Shown piece after piece: positions 1-11,741 of a DNA stretch of 64,000 bases. The notes beneath the pieces were generated by a model. It was not told where the DNA came from, ran no database searches, and was given only the letters and a program-made list of their open reading frames with translations. The translations under genes and the position numbers were made by a program. Each line of letters begins with the position of its first letter. The stretch's first letter is position 1. The DNA is from Leptospira ainlahdjerensis (lineage in GTDB: Bacteria; Spirochaetota; Leptospiria; Leptospirales; Leptospiraceae): assembly GCF_016919175.1 (NCBI RefSeq), contig NZ_JAFFPU010000030.1, positions 1 to 64,000 on the forward strand. The letters are read 5' to 3'.

Positions 1-151
1 TCGTTTTTAGATATTTTTTTATACTTTTTAGTCTTGTTTTATCTGCGTTTATAATAGTTCAGTAGTGCGTGGGGACACGATTCCAAGATCGAGAACTATC
101 TTTTTTTATTTTTTTCTTGATCGCCTGCTTACCGTTTGTTTAGTGTTCCTT

Positions 152-1366
152 ATGAATGTTAGACGTCCCGCCGCTTTGGGTTTTATCTTTATTACCGTTC
201 TTATCGATGTGATCGGATTCGGAATCATCATTCCCGTTCTTCCGAAGTTGATTCAAGAATTGACCCGGGGGACTTTGAGCGACGCCGCTTTGTACGGCGG
301 TTTTCTGATGTTCGCTTATTCCTTTGTTCAGTTTGTCTGCGCCCCTTTTGTGGGAAGTCTGAGTGATCGATTTGGGAGAAGACCGGTTCTTCTTGCTTCC
401 TTGTTCGGGTTTACCCTTGATTACTTATTCTTAGCCTTTGCTCCTTCCATCTTTTGGTTGTTTGTCGGTCGTGTGATCGCCGGTGTTATGGGAGCGAGTT
501 TTACGACCGCTTACGCATACATCGCGGACATCAGTCCTCCCGAAAAACGGGCGGCGAATTTTGGGATTTTAGGAGCCGCCTTCGGTCTCGGATTTATCAT
601 CGGGCCCGTCCTCGGAGGTTCCTTGGGGCAGTTTGGATCGAGGGCTCCTTTTTTAGCGGCGGCCGCGTTAACCCTCATCAACTGGCTTTTCGGATTTTTT
701 ATCCTGCCCGAATCCTTATCCAAGGAGAATCGGAGAGAGTTTGAATGGTCCAAAGCAAACCCGATCGGTTCTTTGCTGAGTCTCAAACGTTATCCGATGA
801 TCTTAGGATTGGTCGTAACCTTTTTCTTAATTAATACCGCCGCACATGCGGTTCAAGGCACTTGGAACTATTATACTATGGAGAAGTTTCAGTGGGACGA
901 AGCCATGGTCGGATATTCTCTCGGAGTTGTGGGATTTGTCTATGCGATCACGCAGGGTGGACTGATTCGATTGATACTTCCGGTCTTGGGTCAGAATCGT
1001 AGTATTTACCTCGGTTTGGCTTTGAGCGCTCTTGGTTACGCGTTATTTGCGCTTGCCACGGAAAGTTGGATGATGTTCGTTTTTTTGGTTCCTTATTGTT
1101 TTGGAGGAATCGCGATGCCTCCTCTCCAGGGAATCATGTCTTCTCAGGTTCCGGCCAATGAACAGGGAGAATTGCAAGGGGCTCTTACCAGTTTGATGAG
1201 TGTGACTGCGATCATCGGCCCCATCTTGATGACGGGGTTGTTTGCCTATTTTACCGCAAAGGGCGCGCCCGTTTATTCTCCGGAGGCTCCGCTTTGGATG
1301 GGGACTGGGTTGACGGCGCTCAGTCTTTGGATCGCCGTGGGATCTTTGAGGAAACATCATTCCTAA
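152..1366 (+). CDS. MFS multidrug/tetracycline-type exporter (TCR/Tet-like)
   Basis: A 404-residue, 12-helix inner-membrane antiporter, probably exporting small toxic molecules in exchange for protons. The loop after helix 2 carries the MFS signature [11 protein letters not shown], and helix 5 carries the antiporter motif [10 protein letters not shown], which is typical of the tetracycline-resistance branch. The frame is open from a GTG at 65, but the ATG at 152 begins directly before the first membrane helix ([10 protein letters not shown]), as in relatives, so I prefer it. The substrate cannot be told from sequence. The gene stands alone and is followed by motif-rich non-coding DNA. Confidence 0.85.
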   Translation: MNVRRPAALGFIFITVLIDVIGFGIIIPVLPKLIQELTRGTLSDAALYGGFLMFAYSFVQFVCAPFVGSLSDRFGRRPVLLASLFGFTLDYLFLAFAPSIFWLFVGRVIAGVMGASFTTAYAYIADISPPEKRAANFGILGAAFGLGFIIGPVLGGSLGQFGSRAPFLAAAALTLINWLFGFFILPESLSKENRREFEWSKANPIGSLLSLKRYPMILGLVVTFFLINTAAHAVQGTWNYYTMEKFQWDEAMVGYSLGVVGFVYAITQGGLIRLILPVLGQNRSIYLGLALSALGYALFALATESWMMFVFLVPYCFGGIAMPPLQGIMSSQVPANEQGELQGALTSLMSVTAIIGPILMTGLFAYFTAKGAPVYSPEAPLWMGTGLTALSLWIAVGSLRKHHS

Positions 1367-1381
1367 GTTCGAGGATAAAAA

Positions 1382-1720
1382 GTAGGAACTCCTTTCTTCC
1401 GTTTCTCCGAGACAGAGATCGAGTCTTGAAATCTCGGGAAAAATCGGCGGACCAAACTTGTGTGGGAACTCTCACATTTTTCGGAGAGAGTTCCTCTTTG
1501 AAAAAAGTAGGAACTCATTTCGGAAGCCAGAATCTTTCGGGCGACTCCTGCGCGGGAGAAACCGGAAGAATCGGGAATCTTTGAGAAGAACCGCGCAGGA
1601 CCGGGCTCTCACTCCGGTCAACGGCGAGGTCTTGAGCTCCTTTAGAGATCGTTTTTTCCTTTTGCCGTTGCCCCCGTTCGATCCCTGTCGCGGGGAGATC
1701 TTTTTTAAAAGTAGGAACTC
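1382..1720. repeat. Cluster of GTAGGAACTC-type motifs in the 1367-2050 gap
   Basis: The 680-bp gap between the transporter and pirin genes has no convincing gene. It holds GTAGGAACTC at 1382, 1507 and 1711, and the hairpin-like TGTGGGAACTCTCACA at 1461-1476. An inverted half site (GAGTTCC) lies near 1489. The rest of the gap is rich in T-runs. Long frames here have no start signals or recognisable protein and are taken as chance. Confidence 0.7.
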
Positions 1721-2050
1721 CCTCTTTTTTCGAAATGCCCTGCGGAAGGGATCGAAGCGGAAATCCGGCGATGCGCCGTCGTGTTTACGGAAAATTCTTT
1801 TTTGGAGAACTTTTTTTTCCGATGGCGCTTCGCTGATTGAAGCGGAGAGCCCGGTTCCTTCCGCTTTTCGGATTCATCTTTCCTCTTTCTGTTTTTTCTT
1901 CGGAAGGAAGCCGCCATTTTTTTTTGAAAAACGAACCTTCTCTTCTTCGATCCATTTTTGAGCCTCTTAGGAAAGAAATTTCTTTCTTCTTTTTTTCGAA
2001 ATTCCTTCTTTACCGGAAGCGCTTTGGAGAAGAGTCTAAGTTTTAATCTT

Positions 2051-2905
2051 ATGAAAATCATCTCTTCCGTTCTCAAAGATCTCGGTGATAATTTCCGAGT
2101 TCGAAGAATTCTTCCCTCCTTCGATGCGCGTCATGTCGGACCCTTCGTCTTTGTGGATCACATGGGCCCCGTTCCGATTGATTCCGGAAAGGAACTCCTG
2201 GTTCGCTCTCATCCCCATATCGGGCTTGCGACGATCACTTATCTCTACGACGGGGTGATTCTTCATCGGGATAGCTTAGGAACCGAGATGCCCATTCGTC
2301 CTTTCGAAATCAATTGGATGACCGCGGGTTCCGGAATCGCTCACAGTGAACGTTCTCAATTGGATCCTCAGTTTTCTTTCCTGGAAGGAATTCAAACCTG
2401 GGTTGCTCTTCCCAAAGAGTCGGAAGAAGTAGATCCGGAATTCTTTCATCTGGATCGGGAACAAATTCCGGTTCTTTCGGGAGATCTCTGGGAGTTCCGA
2501 CTTGCGGCCGGAGAATTTTCCGGGAAACAGTCTCCGGTGAAAGTTTATTCTCCTCTTTTTTACGGCGACTTGGAAGCAAAAGGAGGAGCAAAAGGAGAAT
2601 GGAATATTCCTCTCGATCAGGAATCCGCTCTCTATGTCGCTCGGGGAAGTTTGGAGGTTCTTGGTAATAAAGTCGAAGTCGGTCAAATGGCTGTTTTTGA
2701 TCTTGGAGAAAAAATTTCTTTTTCTTCCAGAGAAGGCGTTCGGGCCATTCTCCTTGGCGGAGTTCCTCTTCCGGAAAGACGTTACCTCTGGTGGAACTTC
2801 GTCTCCACTTCTCTGGAAAGAATTGAAAGAGCCAAATTGGAATGGAAGGAAGAACGTTTCCCTTCCGTTCCAGGAGAAGTGGATCGGATTCCTTTACCCG
2901 GTTGA
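2051..2905 (+). CDS. Pirin family protein
   Basis: A 284-residue bicupin protein of the pirin family. The N-terminal half has the pirin signature in order: [33 protein letters not shown] with metal-ligand histidines, then [10 protein letters not shown] second, degenerate cupin follows. Characterised pirins bind iron or act as quercetin dioxygenases or redox cofactors; the role here is unknown. The frame is open upstream to 1958, but the ATG at 2051 gives the normal pirin N terminus ([12 protein letters not shown]). The gene is monocistronic, followed by a 63-bp direct repeat pair. Confidence 0.9.
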   Translation: MKIISSVLKDLGDNFRVRRILPSFDARHVGPFVFVDHMGPVPIDSGKELLVRSHPHIGLATITYLYDGVILHRDSLGTEMPIRPFEINWMTAGSGIAHSERSQLDPQFSFLEGIQTWVALPKESEEVDPEFFHLDREQIPVLSGDLWEFRLAAGEFSGKQSPVKVYSPLFYGDLEAKGGAKGEWNIPLDQESALYVARGSLEVLGNKVEVGQMAVFDLGEKISFSSREGVRAILLGGVPLPERRYLWWNFVSTSLERIERAKLEWKEERFPSVPGEVDRIPLPG

Positions 2906-2920
2906 GGAGTTTTTTTTGGG

Positions 2921-3098
2921 GACCAAAGGGATGTGGGAACTCTCACATTTTCGGAAGAGCCCCTGTTTTAAAAGTAGGAACTCTCATTGTTCCTTTCTCT
3001 GAGAAAAGAATTTCGATCCCCAGGAATGATCGTTAGACCAAAGGGATGTGGGAACTCTCACATTTTCGGAAGAGCCCCTGTTTTAAAAGTAGGAACTC
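2921..3098. repeat. 63-bp direct repeat pair carrying paired motifs
   Basis: Positions 2921-2983 and 3036-3098 are identical by eye over 63 bp, offset 115 bp. Each copy has the hairpin-like TGTGGGAACTCTCACA (2932-2947; 3047-3062), a spacer, then GTAGGAACTC (2974-2983; 3089-3098). The pair fills the gap between the convergent pirin and oxidoreductase genes. Confidence 0.9.
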
Positions 3099-3135
3099 CC
3101 TTCTTTCTCTCAAAAGAAGAACTAAAAAAGCGATT

Positions 3136-5286
3136 TTATCGCTTTTGAATGCTCACAAGAATTCCCGAAAGAGCGGCGTTTCCCGAAAGTTCGTCCAGAG
3201 ATTCTTCGTCCGTAAGGTCGTTAATGCTCACTCCCGCGAATTGTTTCGCGACACTCAGACGGACACCGTTCTTCGAGTGACCGAAACCGTGCGGAATACT
3301 GACGACCCCGGGCATAATCTCGTCAGAAATTTCTGTAGGAATCAAAATCTTTCCGACTCTAGATTCCACTTGAACTTCTTCCTCTTCGGAGATTCCCAAA
3401 TTCTTCGCGTCGTCGGGATGAATCAAAAGAGTGCAGCGATTCTTTCCGGTCATGAGCTTTGGCATGTTGTGCATCCAGGAATTGTTGTTCCGAAGATGTC
3501 TTCTTCCTATGAGGAGAAAGTTTACTTCTTTTTTCGGTTCGGACCATTCTTCGAATTTTTTCTTCAGTCTCGGAAGATCGTCTAACACGGGTTTGGGGAG
3601 AAGATGAATCTTTTTATCTTCCGTAAGAAGCCTCTCGGGAAAACAACTCATAAGAGGACCGAGATCGATTCCATGAGGATTGTCTTTTAACAATTGAATG
3701 TTGAGCATTCGATTGTGTTTCCCTTTTTCGCCATAAGGTCCGGTTCGAAGTGCGAAGTCAATGATCGAAGAAGGTCCTAATTTAGAAGTGATCAATTGAT
3801 CGGGAAGGGGTTTCCCGGCTCTCAACAATTCTAATCTCTTTGTAAGATCGGTAAAAATTTCCCAGTCGTGGAGCATTCCCGGTTCCGGATCGAAGATCGG
3901 TTGTGCGTATTTCGTGGTATTTCGAACCGCAAAGACGTTGAAGATGATATCGTAGTGATCGTGTTCCAAAGTAGAAGTTGGAGGAAGAATGTAGTTTGCG
4001 TGTTGGGTCGTCTCGTTGATATAAAAATCGACGGAGACCATAAACTCTAAATTCTTTAGACCTTCTTCTAATTTTGCGCCGTTCGGAGTGGAAAGAACCG
4101 GATTCCCGGCAGAGGTTACAAAGGCTTTGATCTGACCTTCGCCCGGAGTGAGCATTTCTTCGGAGAGAGCTGCGACCGGAAGTTCATCGCTGAACTCGGG
4201 AAGTTTTCTCACACGGGTCTGAAACGTGTTGAAGGTTCCGGGAGAACTCTTGAGAGCCCCTTTGGGATCGACCGGATCGACTGCTGGAAGAGTGAACATC
4301 GCTCCTCCCTTCTTATCCAGATTCCCTGTGAGAATGTTTACGAGATTGATGAGCCACTGAGAGAGGGCTCCGAAGGCCTGCGTGGAAACTCCGATTCTCC
4401 CATAACAGACCGCATTTTCGGAAGAAGAAAATTCCAGAGCGATTCTTTCGATCGTAGAAGCGGGAACACCGGTCACCTTTTCCACTTTGGAGGGAGAATA
4501 TTCGGATGCAAGATTTTGAATAAAGGAAAGATCCTTGGAATCAAAAAGAGAAGAAGGTTTCACCAGATTCTTCTCGAAGAAAACATGCAAGATTGCTAAT
4601 AGAAAGAACGCGTCCGCGCCGGGACGAATGAAGACGTGTTCGTCCGCGTGAGTCGCCGTTTCTGTTTTTCTCGGATCGACGACGATAAACTTACCGCCTC
4701 TTTCTTGGAGTTCTTTCAATCTCTTCTTTACGTCGGGGACCGTCATAAGACTTCCGTTGGAAGCGAAAGGATTTCCTCCTAAGATGAGAAAGTATTTCGT
4801 ATGATCGATGTCCGGGATCGGAATGAGGAGTTGATGACCGAACATGAGAAAAGAAAGAAGCTGATGAGGAAGTTGATCCACCGAAGTCGCGGAGTAATGA
4901 TTCTTTGTTTTGAGGCGATTGGAGAATCTCTGACCGAAGAGCATCGAGCCGTAGTTGTGGACGTTCGGATTTCCGTTGTAAACTGCGACGGAATCGTTCC
5001 CGTATTTGTTTTGAATTTCAAAAAGCGCCTTGGCCGTTTCGGACAAAGCCTCCACCCAAGAAACTTGCACCCAACCTTCGGGAGTTCGCTTAACAGGAAA
5101 TTTAAGGCGATCCGGATCTTCGTAGAGATTTTTGAGTTCGGGGCCTTTCGCGCAGAGATGACCTCGACTGAAAGGATCGTCCTTATCGCCGCGGATGGCG
5201 GAGATTTTACCGTCTTCGACTTCGATACGAAGACCGCACATGGCTTCACAGAGAGTGCAGGAACGAAAGTGGGTTTGTTGGCTCAT
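3136..5286 (-). CDS. Molybdopterin-dependent oxidoreductase with N-terminal [4Fe-4S] site
   Basis: A 716-residue enzyme of the DMSO-reductase/formate-dehydrogenase superfamily. The N terminus has four iron-sulfur cysteines (C10, C13, C17, C45) in the pattern Cx2Cx3Cx27C. The central molybdopterin domains include GGNPFASNG and VVDPRKTETA (dinucleotide contacts), and the C-terminal beta-barrel domain starts near residue 600 (LLIGRRHLRNNNSW). No Tat signal is visible, so it is probably cytoplasmic. Near the expected metal ligand the sequence reads SATSVDQLPHQ, with Ser/Asp rather than Cys or selenocysteine, so this is not a classical formate dehydrogenase. No redox partner gene is adjacent. The substrate is unknown. 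Confidence 0.88.
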   Translation of the reverse strand: MSQQTHFRSCTLCEAMCGLRIEVEDGKISAIRGDKDDPFSRGHLCAKGPELKNLYEDPDRLKFPVKRTPEGWVQVSWVEALSETAKALFEIQNKYGNDSVAVYNGNPNVHNYGSMLFGQRFSNRLKTKNHYSATSVDQLPHQLLSFLMFGHQLLIPIPDIDHTKYFLILGGNPFASNGSLMTVPDVKKRLKELQERGGKFIVVDPRKTETATHADEHVFIRPGADAFFLLAILHVFFEKNLVKPSSLFDSKDLSFIQNLASEYSPSKVEKVTGVPASTIERIALEFSSSENAVCYGRIGVSTQAFGALSQWLINLVNILTGNLDKKGGAMFTLPAVDPVDPKGALKSSPGTFNTFQTRVRKLPEFSDELPVAALSEEMLTPGEGQIKAFVTSAGNPVLSTPNGAKLEEGLKNLEFMVSVDFYINETTQHANYILPPTSTLEHDHYDIIFNVFAVRNTTKYAQPIFDPEPGMLHDWEIFTDLTKRLELLRAGKPLPDQLITSKLGPSSIIDFALRTGPYGEKGKHNRMLNIQLLKDNPHGIDLGPLMSCFPERLLTEDKKIHLLPKPVLDDLPRLKKKFEEWSEPKKEVNFLLIGRRHLRNNNSWMHNMPKLMTGKNRCTLLIHPDDAKNLGISEEEEVQVESRVGKILIPTEISDEIMPGVVSIPHGFGHSKNGVRLSVAKQFAGVSINDLTDEESLDELSGNAALSGILVSIQKR

Positions 5287-5429
5287 GAATTTCCTCTCAA
5301 AGACCGGTCGATGGAATCCGATCTTTCAGAATCAGCAAGAATTTTATCCGATTTCTTGGAGGATGCAAAGAAATAAGTTTTGGCCGCATCCGCCAAACAC
5401 GGAGAAAACGGAAGGGCGTTTGTAAAGAG

Positions 5430-5826
5430 GGCGGACCGGGCCGAGTCCGGGCTCGCGGATTCCCGCTCGGTCTGGTAGGAGAGCGCTCTAAAAATTGGGG
5501 CGCCCGTCTTTTTACCAGACCAAGCCCTCCCTGTCCCTTGCGGATGGAAAAAAGAAGACCTTCCGCTGATTCAGAAAAAATGTTGGAATTACGGAGAAAG
5601 CCGGTGAAGAAAATCTTTGAAAAAAAGGAAACGTTTTTAAAAAACTTCGAAAAGTAGGAACTCACGCGAAGATCTAAAAAGCTCTATGCTTTTCCCAATT
5701 TTAGAATGCGGGAACTCCTTAAGCGGATCCAAAGTGGAAGGCGTTTTTAAAAGGGAAAAAGTAGGAACTCACACTTTTATCCAGGCCCGTTCTGTTTTTT
5801 CCGAAATTCTCCCGAAGTAGGAACTC
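5430..5826. repeat. Motif cluster and GC-rich patch in the 5287-5879 gap
   Basis: This 593-bp gap has no convincing gene. A GC-rich patch at about 5430-5545 contains local inverted words (CCGGGCTCGCGG / CCGCTCGG) and, on the minus strand, GGAGGGCTTGGTCTG, which also occurs on the plus strand near 6519 and 8995 in the typA-flanking repeats. GTAGGAACTC lies at 5654, 5761 and 5817, and GCGGGAACTC at 5708. All four copies are in the same orientation. Confidence 0.6.
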
Positions 5827-5879
5827 CCTCTTTTTCAAAAGGCTTCCCAAGAACAAAAGGGACAAAAAACTTTCCAAAT

Positions 5880-6320
5880 ATGTCCGAGGAATCCGATCCT
5901 ATTCTCAAATTACAAAAAGATTTCGCGGAAGCGTTTTACTCGGAATTCAAAGAATTCTTCGGAGAAGAAAAAGAACACGGATATGAACTCTATTCTTTGA
6001 GCGGAGGTGAATTCGGTCCCAAGGGAAGTTGGGCCACTTTTACGATTCGAAATCCACTGGCCTCGCGTTCGCTCGTCTTTCGATACGATCCGGAAAATCA
6101 TTCATTCTATGCGATGCTCAAAATCCAAGTGATTCCCGGAGAAGAAGACTGGGATCTGGATTCCCTCTTTCGAAGAAAGGGTTATCCCGTTCCTGAATTC
6201 AAAGACTCTCTGAAGAATGCCGGAGAATGGCTCTTTCATTCGATTGGGAGGCATTATCTCAGCGTGATCTTTCAATACTGTCCTAGAATTTTAGAACCGG
6301 ACTTTCTTCCGGGAGTCTAA
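5880..6320 (+). CDS. Conserved-looking hypothetical protein, cytoplasmic
   Basis: A 146-residue acidic soluble protein with no signal peptide or membrane segment. I do not recognise the family. The N-terminal ~30 residues look helical (LQKDFAEAFYSEFKEFF). The middle contains alternating strand-like stretches (WATFTIRNPLASRSLVFRYD). It starts at an ATG with only a weak upstream purine stretch. Its last 97 bp, with the following ~334 bp, are duplicated downstream of typA at 8699-9134, which suggests the gene end was involved in a rearrangement. Codon use resembles its neighbours. Confidence 0.7.
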   Translation: MSEESDPILKLQKDFAEAFYSEFKEFFGEEKEHGYELYSLSGGEFGPKGSWATFTIRNPLASRSLVFRYDPENHSFYAMLKIQVIPGEEDWDLDSLFRRKGYPVPEFKDSLKNAGEWLFHSIGRHYLSVIFQYCPRILEPDFLPGV

Positions 6321-6654
6321 ACTTTCCAGAAAAGGCTTCTTTTGTAGGAACTCACACTTAAGCTCAAAGGATTTCCGTTCTTGATTGGAGATTCTTCGAA
6401 AGTAGGAACTCCTCCGCTTTTTCACCGTAGCTTTCCCTGTTTTGCGGGAACTCCCGCAAAACATCCTGGATCGATAAGGTCTTGTAGGAACTCTTACGAT
6501 CCCCGCGCGAAGGATACGGAGGGCTTGGTCTGAAAGACCGGAGCGTAGCGGAGCCCGGAGTAGCCTGACCCGATGGAAGGCTTCGTCTCACAATCTCTGA
6601 GAAAGATAAGGGGCGCGCCCGAATTCATCTCTCGGAGGAGTTCCTACTTTCTTT
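6224..6654. repeat. Direct repeat flanking typA, left copy (431 bp)
   Basis: This copy spans the last 97 bp of the preceding gene and its whole downstream region. It matches 8699-9134 almost base for base. Differences I see are a 5-bp tandem insertion in the right copy (GGAGC units near 9018) and a few substitutions (for example GTAGGAACTC here at 6402, GTAGAAACTC there). It includes motif copies at 6344, 6402, 6444, 6484 and an inverted one at 6638-6647. Confidence 0.93.
6440..6461. other. Perfect stem-loop formed by a GCGGGAACTCCCGC motif
   Basis: A nine-base perfect stem (TTTTGCGGG with CCCGCAAAA) encloses a four-base loop AACT. It is one variant of the window-wide G..GGAACTC..C motif and is repeated in the right copy of the repeat near 8916. 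No T-tract follows, so it is not an obvious intrinsic terminator. Confidence 0.75.
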
Positions 6655-6721
6655 TATAGTTCCAATTCTTCCGAAAAGCGCGTCCTTAAAAAATTGACAA
6701 AAAACCGGGTTTACACCAGGA

Positions 6722-8567
<1,846 letters not shown>

Positions 8568-8574
8568 AAAAAAT

Positions 8575-8625
8575 AGAACCGCAAGCTCCCCCAACAAGGA
8601 CCTGCGGTTCTTTCTTTTTCTCTTT
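8575..8625 (+). terminator. Intrinsic terminator of typA
   Basis: A nine-base inverted repeat, AGAACCGCA (8575-8583) with TGCGGTTCT (8603-8611), is followed at once by a T-rich tract (TTCTTTTTCTCTTTT), just after the typA stop codon. Confidence 0.88.
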
Positions 8626-8698
8626 TGAATTATTTGCTCTTCCTTTGAAGACTTTCTAAAAAAATCTTTCCATCGAACTTCAGTTCTTTTCAACCGAA

Positions 8699-8795
8699 AG
8701 AATGGCTCTTTCATTCGATTGGGAGGCATTATCTCAGCGTGATCTTTCAATACTGTCCTAGAATTTTAGAACCGGACTTTCTTCCGGGAGTCTAA
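8699..8795 (+). pseudogene. Duplicated 3' fragment of the 5880-6320 gene
   Basis: These 97 bp reproduce the last 31 codons and stop of the hypothetical gene at 5880-6320, with no start or upstream part. It is the left end of the right-hand typA-flanking repeat. It is not expected to make a protein. Confidence 0.88.
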
Positions 8796-9134
8796 ACTTT
8801 CCAGAAAAGGCTTCTTTTGTAGGAACTCACACTTAAGCTCAAAGGATTTCCGTTCTTGATTGGAGATTCTTCGAAAGTAGAAACTCCTCCGCTTTTTCAC
8901 CGTAGCTTTTCCTGTTTTGCGGGAACTCCCGCAAAACATCCTGGATCGATAAGGTCTTGTAGGAACTCTTACGATCTCCGCGCGAAGGATACGGAGGGCT
9001 TGGTCTGAAAGACCGGAGCGGAGCGTAGCGGAGCCCGGAGTAGCCTGACCCGATGGAAGGATCCGTCTCACAATCTCTGAGAAAGATAAGGGGCGCGCCC
9101 GAATTCATCTCTCGGAGGAGTTCCTACTTTCTTT
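8699..9134. repeat. Direct repeat flanking typA, right copy (436 bp)
   Basis: This is the right partner of 6224-6654, in the same orientation. The match begins at AGAATGG and ends at TTCCTACTTTCTTT. It is 5 bp longer because one GGAGC unit is duplicated. The two copies enclose 6655-8698, which is only typA with its own upstream region and terminator. Confidence 0.93.
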
Positions 9135-9537
9135 CAATCCCAAAGAGTTATACGAATCCATACATTCTTTGTAAGTAGTGCATTGTTTTCTTTTTGAAAA
9201 TAATATTATAAATTGAATCTTACTTCCGGAATTTCTAAAGAGTGCGGATTTATCATTGAATATATTACTCTATATATTCGGAAAAATTAATCAAGAAGAA
9301 TGGAACCGGGTTTAAAACATTCGGTTTCTAAAATCTTAGAAACGCTTCCAATCAAATCAGAAATATATTTCCAATTCAATTTTATTTTTTTTTGGCCTTC
9401 TTTACTTCTAAATCCGTATAAAAAATATGGGAAGAGTGAAAATCAATCTGAGTCTAAATGCAAAATGAAGTTTATTTTGATTTGAATTTGACAGGAGGCG
9501 GCTTGCTAAAAGTCCTGATAATAAAATTGGAGAAAGC
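9135..9537. other. AT-rich non-coding gap
   Basis: After the repeat ends the sequence becomes clearly AT-rich up to the acyltransferase gene. A 61-codon frame at 9300-9485 has no ribosome-binding site or recognisable protein. TTGACA occurs at 9489 upstream of the acyltransferase, but I see no matching -10 at normal spacing. Nothing else is supported. Confidence 0.5.
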
Positions 9538-10704
9538 ATGAAAGCTTTTATAAAAGATATTTGGTTTCATAGAGAATCGGAGATTCGATCTCTCAACGGA
9601 CTTCGCGCTTTCGCAATTATATTAGTAATCTTGAATCATTACGCCCTTGTATGGGAAGAGTTGGGGACGTTCCATTCCGAAACTTTTTTCTGGTCGGGAG
9701 TGGACCTTTCCTTCGTTCTGAGCGGTTTTTTGATTTCGATGGGTTTGTGGAAGGACTGGGAAAAAAACGGAAAAATCAATTACAAAACCTTTTTTTTAAA
9801 AAGGACTCTTCGTATTTTTCCTTCTTACTTCCTATTTCTGGCGATAAGCTTTGCGTTTTTGACATTTGCTCTGAAGTTCGCTCAAGAGAAAGAGATGTTG
9901 CAACAAACAAATCGGCTGAGTCTTTCCCTGATGAATTCCTGGGGAGATTTCGTTTTTCTCGGTAACTATGTCCAAGGATTTAACATTCATACCTGGTCTC
10001 TTTCTATGGAAGAACAGTTCTATCTGGTTTTTCCCTTTTTTTGCGGCTGGGTTTTGTTTAAAAGAAACCCCAGAGTCAGGCAGTTTTCACTGTGGTTCCT
10101 TCTTTTGATTCCAACTTTAACCCGTTTTTGGATCTTTCAAACTACGAGCTATCCCGCCACTCCCGAATACTTTCAGGAGATTTATTTTCCTTTTCACACT
10201 CGATTCGATTCCATCTTAATGGGTGTGATCACGATGGACCTTTATGTAAATCACAAACGTATCGTTTCAAGATTCCGGAAAGACGGACTCGTCTATTACT
10301 CCTTTTTGCTTTTTTTTGTTTTTCTTTTGTTTGCCGCACACTGGATCCAAGAGGAAAAAAATACCGTTTTTGCCCATACGATTCGATACAACTTTCTGAA
10401 CATCGGTTTTGCGGGAATTTTATTCCTTTCCGTGATTCGTTTTGGGGGTTTTTTACATAGATTTTTTAGTCTTAGGATATTCGTTCCTGTTGCAAGGATG
10501 AGTTTTACAATTTATCTCTGGCATTTGGTTTTGATCGGAGTCTCTATTTCGATCCTGGGTGTCAAATCCGCGCCGGAATCGGACCTAATATTTTTCGCTC
10601 AATTTTCGTTAGTATTCCTTTTTGTCCTTCTCTTGGCGCTCCCGCTCTATGTTCTGATCGAATATCCGTTTCAAAAACTGCGTATCAAAATCACCTCGAA
10701 GTAA
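9538..10704 (+). CDS. Acyltransferase family 3 (OafA/YrhL-like) membrane protein
   Basis: A 388-residue integral membrane O-acyltransferase with about ten helices. Such enzymes transfer acetyl or other acyl groups to O-antigen, peptidoglycan or other surface glycans. The N terminus carries the family start RSLNGLRAFAIILVILNHY, with its conserved His at residue 34, followed by SGVDLSFVLSGFLI and LKRTLRIFPSYF. A WSLSMEEQFYLVFP stretch is the second family signature. The start is set by a GGAGA site seven bases ahead of the ATG. No SGNH domain is attached. It is preceded by AT-rich DNA and followed by a convergent lipoprotein gene 29 bp away. Confidence 0.88.
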   Translation: MKAFIKDIWFHRESEIRSLNGLRAFAIILVILNHYALVWEELGTFHSETFFWSGVDLSFVLSGFLISMGLWKDWEKNGKINYKTFFLKRTLRIFPSYFLFLAISFAFLTFALKFAQEKEMLQQTNRLSLSLMNSWGDFVFLGNYVQGFNIHTWSLSMEEQFYLVFPFFCGWVLFKRNPRVRQFSLWFLLLIPTLTRFWIFQTTSYPATPEYFQEIYFPFHTRFDSILMGVITMDLYVNHKRIVSRFRKDGLVYYSFLLFFVFLLFAAHWIQEEKNTVFAHTIRYNFLNIGFAGILFLSVIRFGGFLHRFFSLRIFVPVARMSFTIYLWHLVLIGVSISILGVKSAPESDLIFFAQFSLVFLFVLLLALPLYVLIEYPFQKLRIKITSK

Positions 10705-10733
10705 AATGGATTAAATTAGAATATTCTAAAATT

Positions 10734-11666
10734 CTACTTTTCATTTTTTAATTTTTCGATTTCCCGGATCAGTTCTTCCTTGCTTACGTTCGGATCCGAT
10801 TTTAATTTGTGAATGAGTTCGTCGGCCGTCGCTCTTTTGTTAAACGCCTTTATGTCGACGGTTCCTTCTAAAAGAATCGGATCGCCGATAAAGACGGAGA
10901 GATTTTTTTTAGAAATGGGCTCCAACGTCGCCGATTGTTGAAAGACTTCGATTACTTTACAAGGCGCTTTTTCCTTTCCCACAAAGAAGACCATTCCGGG
11001 TCTGATAAAATCCGTCTTCGAAAATATTCCAACGATTCTATCTTCGACGTTTTCTCCGCCTTTGTAAAAGACGACTCCCGCGATTTCGTTGTCCAAAGTG
11101 ATTTTTTTCTGATTTACGTTAGTCGTTATTCTACCTAAAAACGCGTTGCCGATTTTTCGGTAGATCGCTTTGGAGAATTTCAGTTCTCTTCCGTCCGGTG
11201 AAATTTCACCTAAAAGATTGCCGCTCGAAGTTACATTGCCGACTTCTCGCACTTTTGCCGGGGCGCCCATTTCGTTGAGTTTCCATTTTTTAGGATCGGA
11301 TTCCCTTGCACCCATGTGAAGAACGTGGTATTCCTGATATAAAAATTCCTGCAGTAGAATTTCATTCTGACTTGTCACAACTCCGCCGGATCGAATTCTC
11401 CATTCCTCTCTGTTGTCGCTTGCGAAAAAAGAAAGTCGGACGATCGTTTTTCGTTCAAACGCGAGATCGCCGTTTGCTTTTGGAAAGATGCTGAGGATTT
11501 CGATCTTTAATTTTCCATCCTTGCTCCATGCGTCGGTTTCGGAGGAAAGATAAAGGCCGCTCAGATTCGGATCGGAAGGAGTGGGTTTTCCTTTAAGATT
11601 ACCGATGCAGTTAATAAACAAAAAAGTATATAATAAAATAAGAATATAGTGAATTTTTATTTTCAT
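10734..11666 (-). CDS. Putative lipoprotein of unknown function
   Basis: A 310-residue predicted lipoprotein. The signal segment has a hydrophobic core and a spirochaetal lipobox (LFINC, Cys 20). The mature part is soluble and strand-rich with no motif I recognise. It ends in a helical, charged tail ([22 protein letters not shown] region). The ATG is preceded by a GGAG site. An A-rich leader precedes it. The convergent acyltransferase gene ends 29 bp away, and the intervening DNA holds the perfect palindrome TTAGAATATTCTAA (10716-10729), possibly a shared transcription end. Confidence 0.75.
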   Translation of the reverse strand: MKIKIHYILILLYTFLFINCIGNLKGKPTPSDPNLSGLYLSSETDAWSKDGKLKIEILSIFPKANGDLAFERKTIVRLSFFASDNREEWRIRSGGVVTSQNEILLQEFLYQEYHVLHMGARESDPKKWKLNEMGAPAKVREVGNVTSSGNLLGEISPDGRELKFSKAIYRKIGNAFLGRITTNVNQKKITLDNEIAGVVFYKGGENVEDRIVGIFSKTDFIRPGMVFFVGKEKAPCKVIEVFQQSATLEPISKKNLSVFIGDPILLEGTVDIKAFNKRATADELIHKLKSDPNVSKEELIREIEKLKNEK

Positions 11667-11741
11667 AGGAGTTCCGAAAGTTAGAATGTATTATTCATTA
11701 TCAAGGGTAAAGTATCTTTTTCCTCAGGCTTTCTTTTTGTT

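Noticed and set aside
1458..1961. Long plus-strand frame between the transporter and pirin genes
   Set aside because: No start signal, composition dominated by Arg/Ser/Phe from T-runs and repeats, and it covers three motif copies. Taken as chance.
9300..9485. 61-codon plus-strand frame upstream of the acyltransferase
   Set aside because: AT-rich, no ribosome-binding site, no recognisable protein.
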